Part shown: in pieces, positions 41,101-53,100 of the stretch
Layout: every line of letters starts with the position of its first letter
Numbering within the stretch: the stretch's first letter is position 1
Assembly (NCBI GenBank): GCA_025617745.1
Contig: CM046853.1
Location: 52,353,021-52,417,020, forward strand
Length of the DNA stretch: 64,000 nt
Origin: Heliocidaris erythrogramma
Taxonomy: Eukaryota; Echinodermata; Echinoidea; Camarodonta; Echinometridae
Direction: 5' to 3'
Notes under the pieces: model-generated
The model's database searches: none
Told to the model about the DNA's origin: nothing
The model's input: only the letters and a program-made list of their open reading frames with translations
Translations under genes and position numbers: made by a program

Positions 41101-44100
41101 CTCACATTCAAGAGAATCATGACCAGTGTATCAAGAATAACATAAAGAACTGGCAGTTCTGATTCTGCAGAATAGTCATATGTATATTATCGTTTGTTTA
41201 GTTTACCTTAGTATTCTTGTCAAAATCCCTAGCAAAGATAAGAAGTTATTATTAGAGCTTGAAGTAATAGTATTTCAGAGTGTTAAATTTTCATGTACAT
41301 ACCAAGCAACGCTAACGGGACATCATCCTCATCGTCAGGTTGGTTGACATCCAGTAATGCAATCTGAGCCTCATGAATTGGCCTGCGTGCATGTTCACTA
41401 CTGACTCCTTGACCTTTGTTAGCTTTAACTCCCTGAAGTTGGTCGGCTGTAAAGGTTTAAGAATAAAAAATGTGGAAAGCATATTTGATTAAGAGAAAAC
41501 TTTAACAGAATACAGTTTATTTTTTGATAGCATTTTATTGTTATACCATAGAAAAGCCCAATGACATTACTAGTATAAGCTATTACTACATTCTATACGG
41601 TACTCACATTCAAGAGAATCATGACCAGTGTATCAAGAATAACATAAAGAACTGGCAGTTCTGATTCTGCAGAATAGTCATATGTATATTATCGTTTGTT
41701 TAGTTTACCTTAGTATTCTTGTCAAAATCCCTAGCAAAGATAAGAAGTTATTATTAGAGCTTGAAGTAATAGTATTTCAGAGTGTTAAATTTTCATGTAC
41801 ATACCAAGCAACGCTAACGGGACATCATCCTCAGGTTGGTTGACATCCAGTAATGCAATCTGAGCCTCCTGAATTGGCCTGCGTGCATGTTCACTACTGA
41901 CTCCTTGACCTTTGTTAGCTTTAACTCCCTGAAGTTGGTCGGCTGTAAAGGTTTAAGAATAAAAAATGTGGAAAGCATATTTGATTAAGAGAAAACTTTA
42001 ACAGAATACAGTTTATTTTTTTGATAGCATTTTATTGTTATACCATAGAAAAGCCCAATGACATTACTAGTATAAGCTATTACTACATTCTATACGGTAC
42101 TCACATTCAAGAGAATCATGACCAGTGTATCAAGAATAACATAAAGAACTGGCAGTTCTGATTCTGCAGAATAGTCATATATATATTATCGTTTGTTTAG
42201 TTTACCTTAGTATTCTTGTCAAAATCCCTAGCAAAGATAAGAAGTTATTATTAGAGCTTGAAGTAATAGTATTTCAGAGTGTTAAATTTTCATGTACATA
42301 CCAAGCAACGCTAACGGGACATCATCCTCATCGTCAGGTTGGTTGACATCCAGTAATGCAATCTGAGCCTCATGAATTGGCCTGCGTGCATGTTCACTAC
42401 TGACTCCTTGACCTTTGTTAGCTTTAACTCCCTGAAGTTGGTCGGCTGTAAAGGTTTAAGAATAAAAAATGTGGAAAGCATATTTGATTAAGAGAAAACT
42501 TTAACAGAATACAGTTTATTTTTTGATAGCATTTTATTGTTATACCATAGAAAAGCCCAATGACATTACTAGTATAAGCTATTACTACATTCTATACGGT
42601 ACTCACATTCAAGAGAATCATGACCAGTGTATCAAGAATAACATAAAGAACTGGCAGTTCTGATTCTGCAGAATAGTCATATGTATATTATCGTTTGTTT
42701 AGTTTACCTTAGTATTCTTGTCAAAATCCCTAGCAAAGATAAGAAGTTATTATTAGAGCTTGAAGTAATAGTATTTCAGAGTGTTAAATTTTCATGTACA
42801 TACCAAGCAACGCTAACGGGACATCATCCTCAGGTTGGTTGACATCCAGTAATGCAATCTGAGCCTCCTGAATTGGCCTGCGTGCATGTTCACTACTGAC
42901 TCCTTGACCTTTGTTAGCTTTAACTCCCTGAAGTTGGTCGGCTGTAAAGGTTTAAGAATAAAAAATGTGGAAAGCATATTTGATTAAGAGAAAACTTTAA
43001 CAGAATACAGTTTATTTTTTTGATAGCATTTTATTGTTATACCATAGAAAAGCCCAATGACATTACTAGTATAAGCTATTACTACATTCTATACGGTACT
43101 CACATTCAAGAGAATCATGACCAGTGTATCAAGAATAACATAAAGAACTGGCAGTTCTGATTCTGCAGAATAGTCATATATATATTATCGTTTGTTTAGT
43201 TTACCTTAGTATTCTTGTCAAAATCCCTAGCAAAGATAAGAAGTTATTATTAGAGCTTGAAGTAATAGTATTTCAGAGTGTTAAATTTTCATGTACATAC
43301 CAAGCAACGCTAACGGGACATCATCCTCATCGTCAGGTTGGTTGACATCCAGTAATGCAATCTGAGCCTCATGAATTGGCCTGCGTGCATGTTCACTACT
43401 GACTCCTTGACCTTTGTTAGCTTTAACTCCCTGAAGTTGGTCGGCTGTAAAGGTTTAAGAATAAAAAATGTGGAAAGCATATTTGATTAAGAGAAAACTT
43501 TAACAGAATACAGTTTATTTTTTGATAGCATTTTATTGTTATACCATAGAAAAGCCCAATGACATTACTAGTATAAGCTATTACTACATTCTATACGGTA
43601 CTCACATTCAAGAGAATCATGACCAGTGTATCAAGAATAACATAAAGAACTGGCAGTTCTGATTCTGCAGAATAGTCATATATATATTATCGTTTGTTTA
43701 GTTTACCTTAGTATTCTTGTCAAAATCCCTAGCAAAGATAAGAAGTTATTATTAGAGCTTGAAGTAATAGTATTTCAGAGTGTTAAATTTTCATGTACAT
43801 ACCAAGCAACGCTAACGGGACATCATCCTCATCGTCAGGTTGGTTGACATCCAGTAATGCAATCTGAGCCTCCTGAATTGGCCTGCGTGCATGTTCACTA
43901 CTGACTCCTTGACCTTTGTTAGCTTTAACTCCCTGAAGTTGGTCGGCTGTAAAGGTTTAAGAATAAAAAATGTGGAAAGCATATTTGATTAAGAGAAAAC
44001 TTTAACAGAATACAGTTTATTTTTTGATAGCATTTTATTGTTATACCATAGAAAAGCCCAATGACATTACTAGTATAAGCTATTACTACATTCTATACGG

Positions 44101-47100
44101 TACGCACATTCAAGAGAATCATCACCAGTGACGATGTCGATTATTTTCCCCGCCCACCAAGTGTGTCTGCCCCTCATGCGCACTCTTGTGCCTTTTTTTA
44201 TGTGTTTTTGTTTTGAAGTTATCTGGAGATCTTTCAAATTGACGATATTGACACTTCCATTTCTTTTCCATTTAACCAGAACATCTGGCTGGACTGTAAT
44301 GGAAATGGACAAGTGGAGAGAATAGTAAAAAATAGTAAAACAATGTAAAACTTCCAACAACAACAAAATGCATAAGTCTATTTGTTCGTTCATGCTCTTG
44401 CATTTATGTACAGTGCAGAGAGAAAAGAATCTCTTATTATGGGCCTTATAAGATTATTATTATAAATAGTTGAGGTAGTAGTAGTACTAGTAGTAGTAGT
44501 GGTAGTAGTAGTAGTAGTAGTAGTAATAGTACCAGTAGAAGTAGTAGTAGTAGTAATAGCAGTAGTAAAAGTATAAGTCTTAAAAAACAATATCACAAAA
44601 TTGTATTTAATTTCATCGTACTGAAAATTGTCAATTTTACAAGAGAAAAAAAAGATATTCCTGAAACTATATATATATGCAAGTACAGTGTATGTTTGAT
44701 GCTGATTACTTTTCATGTTATCATTTAATGAATACTTAGATGACCAAACATATGTATTAAAGAAGGCCCTAAGCTATAGAGACAGACTAAGCCAATGACA
44801 GACATTACCGTTCTTCTCCATCTCCACTATGCAGTAGTCACCCAGTCACTGTGAAAGAAAGAAATAAATGAACCATGTTCACATCTAATGTAGATGATAG
44901 ATCAGAGGCGGTGCCAGATGATGGGAGGGGCAAGATGACATACTAAATTCATTGAAGTTTCAAATGCATAATAGGGGTGTCATGTACAATTGCAAGCCTC
45001 AGGCCTTTCTTTTACCACTTCTTTTACTCTCTCTTCTCTCTCCTTTCTCACTTTTTTTTCAGTTGTCACCTGAAAATTCACAGGGGGTGGGCGGCTCCTG
45101 CATCCTCATCTAGCGCTACCCCTGATGTACATGTAGATTAAACTATGAACACATTGACTCTACTTTATCGAAAGAAAGACTTTCTATAATGCAGTTAATT
45201 TTAAGCAAACATGTTATGAAAGATATCTGAATCCATTGAAGACTGACATGCATAAAAAGATAGAGATAGACCTCTATTAAATACAGTTGCTTTATCTTTG
45301 TATTTATTTATCAATATCCCAATTCAGATAATTTTTTTACAAAATTGCTGCATGCAGGACGGGAATGATTTTCATTAAAGACATTAAAATATCTTTACTT
45401 AGATCTAAACTATAGTATAGATTTAACATTTTTAAAATTGTTTTTGAACTGCATCCCACTGACACTTTAACCCATATTAACGTCCAGACTAAACATTAGA
45501 CTAGGCTCATTTATTATGTATCAATTATTTTAAGCGGCAATGTTGTTTGTCTACTACAACTTTACAAAGAATATGTAGACTCTATAAAAAAAATTGAAAA
45601 CATTTCAGATTTACTTAGTGCCGATTGGCAATCGTTTCAGTAAAAAATTGCCCCAAAGACAATAGACAATACATCTAACATAACAGTTAGGATAGACCTA
45701 CGTTAGATTCTACTTTTACGTGGGTACCGAGTTCAGTTTGAACAGTTCAGTTCAGTCTTATTAATATTGCAGCCTAAGCCCGCTTAGCTTAAGGCTAAGC
45801 TAAACTGCATGATTAAATTACAATTTAAAAACATTCACTATTTACAATAACATCATAACATATAATATATATACAAAACACAATAAGAAACAGACATAAA
45901 TAATTACGTACAGTACTTAAATACACTCAGATTGATTAGGCCTAACCTAGACTAGAGCCTGGCAGAATAAACAGGCTAGACTATCACTAGGGTCTAGGCC
46001 TAAACACTCCAGAGTCAACATCAAAATTGCTAAAAGGCGTTAGGCTTATTAAATAACTGAGAGGTTTATTAAGAGTTCAAAGGATATCTATAGTAGATGT
46101 ACTAGAGTTGTCTAATTAAGGCCTAACATTAGGCCTAGTAAGTAGTAGTAGTAACTAGGCTGGGGTTGAAACAGTTCGTTATTATCACTAAAAATAGTAA
46201 TTGTTGTAAGAAATAAAGCGTTATACCATTGCTATAACTATAAGCCTTTGAGTTTGAGTACGTCCTGAAAATTAGTACCACAGATAGACTACCATTAAAA
46301 CACGGCTAGCCGTACGTTTACGGGCCAACTTCGGGAGAGTTGGGGGAAGAGAAGAAAACCCAACATACATGGCAACGTATGGGTCTACATCATCTTTTAC
46401 TAAGTTTTAGGGAGATTTTTTTTCTTCTTGTTTGCTTTGATGCAACAAAATTCATCATTATGCAAAGAATATTACATTAGCCTAACTATACCACATTTAA
46501 AAATGACTTTGTACTTACTTTAGAATGATTCTAAAACAGGCAACGAATCCTGTGCCAGTTCGTAAAAACTCTCCGATTTTTCCGTTTGCTGGTAGCGTAC
46601 TGGTACATGGTACACACCAGCACACTGTCTGCGCTACCTGCATGCCTATATATAGCCTACATAAGTACCGGTACGTATTAGTATAAGTTCGGATTTCACG
46701 AACCGACACAAATAATTTGTGCCAGTTCGTGAGAGCTTCATTTTGCACGCGCAAGCAGTGCTATGGATTTCACGAACTGGCATTCTCTACGAGTGCCGGT
46801 TCGTGATGTCCGAATTTCGCAAAAACGCGATTTTTGGACACTGATTACTTTTTACAATACCTGTATCTCAAAAAATATCAAATATCATGAACTGAAATTG
46901 GGTGAAAATGTAGATTTTGATATGGTCTTTCATAATATGTAAAAATCTCAAAACTCAAAATTTACACGTAAAATGGTATTTGTGCCGGTTCGTGATGTCG
47001 GCGACGAATTACTGTAACTAGCCATGAGCGAAAGAAACATATGACTTCACACCTTGAAAGTCGGTACCAGTTATGGATCCTGATCCTGGACCATGTCCAA

Positions 47101-50100
47101 GCAGGCCTAATCTTGCCTAATCCATGCACATGACAAGGCAGACACTGGAAATCATTCCTAATAGCCAACAAAATGCACTTTTAAATCGTGACTCAGATAA
47201 TGTACATGTTAATATGAATTCCCATCAACAACTTTCTTATTCGCTATCGCAGGAAAAGATACATCAAGACATTGTGATGACTCCAAATACTACACTAAGT
47301 AATGTTCCGGACAGGACTCTGTGCATATGTGTTGGACTTCAACTGTTTCAGCTCTTTCACCTTCCATCTGCTGTTTTCAAGTTGCACTTTTGGAAGACAA
47401 ATTTTTGATTTGGACCTTGATGGTTCTATGCCTAGATCTACCTTTAGATCTAGACTAACATTACTTCTAGTCTATGTGTGTTTTTCAAGTTGGAGTTTCA
47501 CACTGACTTGCATGTTTCCTGATGGATGTTCCTGTTCATGAAAATAATGTATGTAAACATGAAAAAACTTTCCCCATTATCATTTTTCTCCATTTAACTT
47601 TTAACTTGTTATGAAATTTTGGAATCTAGATATGTTAGCTCTAACAGTTAGATGTAAGATCGATATATAGATCTAAAGCTAGACTATCTGAGATCTAAAG
47701 TTACCTTTGAGATGAGAGTGTTTATCAAACGACAAGGATCCACGTCATTTTATAAAACAAATTATACACATCATATCTTCGGTTCTGTTTATACAGTGCC
47801 AACACAGTGCAAAGCCTGTTCCAAAGGTACCTAGTGTGGGTAATTCTTACTCATGTCCTCACTGATATATATTATTCTACATTGAAATGACTAACCTTCT
47901 TTGGCTGATTTAACAGATAAGCTGACGTCTGGTGCACATCTGCCTGATCCGGCTACATCTATCCTCCATGTGATGGTGTAGATAATGCTGAAAGATATCA
48001 AAACCGAATATACAATCATCGCCATGATATAGATATGATAATAATAACCCTAATCAGAGAGTATATATAAAGTTGATTCTGTTGTTTTTAAAACAAAATG
48101 AACTTCAGGCTGACGATGGAGTTTGCACGACTACGAAACATGTACCATTCCTTAAAATGCTATGTTTTCTTTGTTGTTTTTATTTTGAAACTGTTATCGT
48201 GTCGTTCTTTTGGAAATAACCCTAATGTAGTACGAAGATACACAAAATGTACATGGTACTGTTGAGTCACGAAAAGTCTAACATGGAATGAGAGAATAAG
48301 AGTTGAAAGGATAAAGACAGATGTGTTCAAGATCTACAGGTTCTAAAACAGTCACTGCAACAACAAAACAGTATGGGTTTTCTTTGGAGCCTTTTTTCAG
48401 CAAAATTTCATTGTAATCACAGAGGAATGTATGTTCAAACAAAATACAAGTAAAATGCATTATCTATACAAATACAATGCCATCATGTAGTTAAATAATG
48501 ATAATATGCATCGGGCTTATACAGTTGTTTACACATAAAAATTCTAGAAATCATGAAGTGATATCTATAATAGAAATCATGCAGTGATATATATATTTGC
48601 AGCTTTATTTGCTCGCAATATCATATGAAAAATGTATGTTTCTACTATCAAGTAGCATACCACTGTAATAAAAAGATCTAGAGTCAAATAATAGCAGTAA
48701 TATTACACTTGATGAAATTGTGCATAAAATACCTGAATACTATGCTGTTCACCAATATGCATACAAAAAGCTTGATAATTAGGGCACTGAATGCAGTGAT
48801 GATGTGAAAGGGAGAAATTATTCAATGAGTGCTAATATAGAACCTGCAATGTCCCAAACAAGATGACTTAACTTTGGGGCTGTTGACAGGGGAAAACTTA
48901 CCCACTTTGCTGAGGACACATAATCTGAAGGATTGTTCCGTCTTGGCCTCCTGGTAGGCTCACTGTCTCTGGATATTCTTTCTGTAATGTGAAAACATCA
49001 TAAATAAATAAGGAAGAGTCTGAAGAAACTCTTGCTATAGCTATTTTCTAATAACTGTAGATTAAGATACCATTGACCAGGAATGATGGAGGTTGATAAA
49101 ATACCATAAAGCCAGAAACTTTCATGATCTGTAAACAACAGTTAGTTTCACAGCAAGAAACTTTTACGAATTGCAAAAAAATTCAGTGTTATGTCAGTTG
49201 TGAAATCAATTATTCCACGGCATGAAACTTTTGCGAATGTGAACCCCTCTCAACGTTTGTGAACATTTCATTTGGGTGAAAGTTTCTGATTTTAAAGTCT
49301 ACAGGACCGTAATCTTAGAATAACTTAAGTCTAGAGATTCTCTAGTGAAACAGTACCAGTTACTCCTGGCTTTTAATACTTTGTTGTTTTACTATCAGTC
49401 TATAATAGAATTTGTTAGTGTTTTACAGCCTCAAGTCTGATGAGTTGTTTGTTCAAAGTCAAAAAGATATTGTTCAAGGTTCAATTTTTATTGATCAGTC
49501 TATTTTACTATCAGTCTATTATAATAGAATTTGTTGGTGTTTTACAAGCTCCTGTCTAATAAGTTGTCTGTTGAGAGCCAGTAGGGCATTAGCTTTAACA
49601 TCCAGTTAACAGCAGATGTTATGTGCGCTATATAAAAGGGCAAGCCCAGGCTATTTTGTCTCCTACGTTACAGACCATACTAAAATTTTATTAAGTTAAT
49701 ACATGTAGCCCCACTAGAGCTTAGATGGGGAGCGTTTCATCAAGCGTTTTGTCAGTGATTTTTACTGACAACTGTTATAAGCTACTGAAATCATTGCATC
49801 TGATTGGCTGAGAGCAAAATTGTCAGTAAAAATCACTGACAAAACGCTTGATGAAATGCTCCCCAGGCCAAATATGGAATAAACTGACAGATTTGACATC
49901 AATGTACATGTATGTTCATAACTCCACAATACTTGGTAATGTATGGGACACAAAATGACCAAATTCCTCAGACTTTCAAACAGTAGCATCTGATGAAGGA
50001 CAGCTAGGTTACCATGAAATGTGAGAAGATCCTGACCCTGTGTTGGTACCACCTGGCGTAGTCTGCATAACCCCTCAGAAACGGCTGCAGGTCACACCCT

Positions 50101-53100
50101 TTCTCAGCCTCGGACAGAAAGGTCACCATTTCACCCAGGCAGCAGGGGTCTACTTCCAAGTCAAGCTTCCGAATAACGGCCTTCCTTGCCTCTGGGATGC
50201 TCTCCTGCTCATTGAGAAGGTCTGCAGCTTTTGCTCGTTCCTGAGCAGTTTGTTTCACCTGTTGAAAGGGTATTAAAACAAATTGCAGTTACCTTGGATT
50301 TTACGAAAAAATACACTGTATTACATTACATAAGACATGTCCATCATGGACACATAATATAAAACTGATAATTGATGAAAGGGTAGGGGAATAGGGCTTT
50401 AGGCAAATGGTATGAGAAGCAACATAGATACTTATGTTTCTGTCGTGAATTACAAATGAACAATACATTTGCTCTGACATTTGCTCCGGCGACATTTACT
50501 TCAGGCTTTCCTTTGCCAAAGACATAGGGATAGGGCTGCACTAAGGATTTAAAGTAAGGTTTAGAGTTAGAGTTCCTCAGGTATAGTGTTTAGTCCAGGG
50601 TTGAAGTTTGTTGGTGTAGGATATTGGTTGTACGACACATGCTTCAGGAATGCGGTCAATATCCTACACAAAAACCGAATTCCTAAACTTTAACCCCGTA
50701 CCAAACACTACACTACACCTAACCCTAACCAGATTGGAACCTTAACCGTAATCCTATATATTTGACGAAATAAAGCCCTGAGCCATTGTCACCATTAGGG
50801 CTGGGACTAAAATCTGGGAAATCGGGTCGGGCCTGAGAGCTGCGGGGCCTGAGAGCTGCGGGTCCCGGGTCAAAAAACTGGAACCCGTTGCCCGAAAATA
50901 CAAAGTTTTTAATATGTGGGACTGATCATGAGGAATGAGTTCTGAAACATTAAAAGTGGCTTAAAACCCATTTAATTCGTAATTGTTACAAGTGATATCA
51001 GTAATCAATAGCAATTAATCATCAAACACTTACTAAAATCTTCCTGTATGATGTTTATTTTCCATCATTTTGGACTTTAATTGTCCGTTTCCCCACCAGA
51101 TTTTATGCTTACGATCTACAGAGCACTACATGTGTATAGCTGAATCACAGTCTTGAGATTTATAGTGGTCCAGCGCCCTCTAAGTTCAAATACCATATAG
51201 TTAGTTTTTTACTTTTTCGGAAACCAAAAGAGGTAAAACAAACTTTGAAAGTCGAAAACCTGGAATTAAATTCTATCATTCTTGTAAGGATTTGAATTTA
51301 TTATTTATTTTACTGTTGTTTACCACTTGTAGTACTTGTCTAATGATGTAGTTGAACTCATTTTGTTGACATTTTAATGACAATTCTTACTCTTAAGAAA
51401 ATAACTGTAATCAGTCCCATGTGTTTAAAATCATGTCATATTTTTTTTCACGGCTACAGGAAACCATGAATCGTAGACTTTTTGTCCACTTTATATACCT
51501 TTTAGGGGTTAAAAATTTGTTTACTGATTTTCGGGTAACCGGGTTCCCGCCCGAAAATTAGGTCGGGTTCCCGAAATTCCCACCCCTAGTCGCCATTCAG
51601 AGTACCAGATATTGACCTTGGAGCAATTGCAGCCAGAGCATGCGTCGTACAACCGACTTACCAATGTCTCCTCCACTTCAAAGGATGCAGCAAACCTGAG
51701 CCCGGAGCATGTTCCTTCAAGTCTCTGCAACCTGATGGTACATCGTGGGTCGTTACTGGTTACTTGTGTGGTAGCGTCCGTCAGCTGGACACCACTAAGA
51801 CTTGATTGCATCTCATGCTTCAGGTAGAAGATACAGAGAACAGAACAAATTAAGATCATTATTTTTTTTTTTGTATTCTCTTTTGCACCCACAATAAAGC
51901 CGAGTTGTTCACAGCAGACTTTACATCATAACATCAAAGAACTGACATTGACAGACATATTCTTTTATAAATTTGATTCCATTTAACATAAAGTGTCCAG
52001 ATAGAAACTACGATTTTAGTCTTATGAGGGGCAATTCTCATTTTATACCTGATGTAGCAATTTAACCCCTACCGTGCCATCCATTCTGTACATTCCCCCC
52101 TTGTCTGGCCACCCAAAAAAGGCAAAGTCAGACTTTAACCTTCATGCATGTTTATCACCATTTTATCATACCTTCTCTTCATCCTACACAATTAATTTCT
52201 ACACAAAATATATTCTCTAATATATCCTTTCAATGAAAACATTAAAAGTAATTCATTTTTCCACCCCTAAATTCACAAACTAAATGATTTAAAAATCTTA
52301 CTTTTTTGGGTCAAAACTCTTATTTTCTTCTTTGTTCATACATGTAAACCCTATTGACCCATTTCAGAGCACGTATAATAGGAATGTTCCATTCAGGAAA
52401 AATAGGGGTGTTGCATTAGCAAGTTCATTGGACCAATCCAAGTGAAAAATAGGGGTTCTGTCAGAAATGTACGGAGGGGCTAGCATTACAAAAAATAAGA
52501 AGAATAAATAATTAGGATGATACCATGTATCCCTACAAAATATACCTATTGTACAGTTTTACAGTCCATTTTGAAAATGCATTCAAATTGATAACCATTC
52601 AGGGAGGTATTACAGGGAGATAATCTCAGCTGAGAGCTTTCTATTCATAGTGTCTGGACTTGAACTTGTCTTTTCTTTGACAAAAAGTCTTTGCAGAACC
52701 CTGCCTCTTTGTCCTATTACATAACGCTCCTTTGTTCCATTTCCTGTCGTAGAAATGCCTATAGGATGGAGTTTTTGTATTATAAGCCCAGGATACTTTC
52801 TTTTATGTATTTACTACATTGTGATCACAGCTTGTATACAAGTAGGAGAGTGGGATTATAATGTACATTCCAAGTTATATATATATAGTATGAAGGCTGG
52901 CTGTATAATTTGACGTCTGCTTGATTTAGCGTTTCGGTTTTCGCCGGTGCACGATGCTACGTTCGATAGCGCTAGCAAATGGAAGCGGTAAATATACAGC
53001 GCACGTAAAGGACCTTTGCTGGGCCCAGCGAAGTGTAATGCATTCTGGGATATGTTTTCCGCGCGCGCGAGCTCAAGAAAGTTATCGTAGTACATTATGC

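Noticed and set aside
39841-44130. Regular repeats as a CRISPR array or plain satellite
   Set aside because: Units are about 500 bp without unique spacers, and each contains a spliceable exon. The period and content do not fit CRISPR, and the preserved splice sites argue against a neutral satellite.
46962-47171. Candidate last exon of CENP-P near 47 kb
   Set aside because: The frame does not resemble the CENP-P C-terminus and lacks a suitable acceptor, whereas 32107-32228 matches in sequence, phase and stop position.
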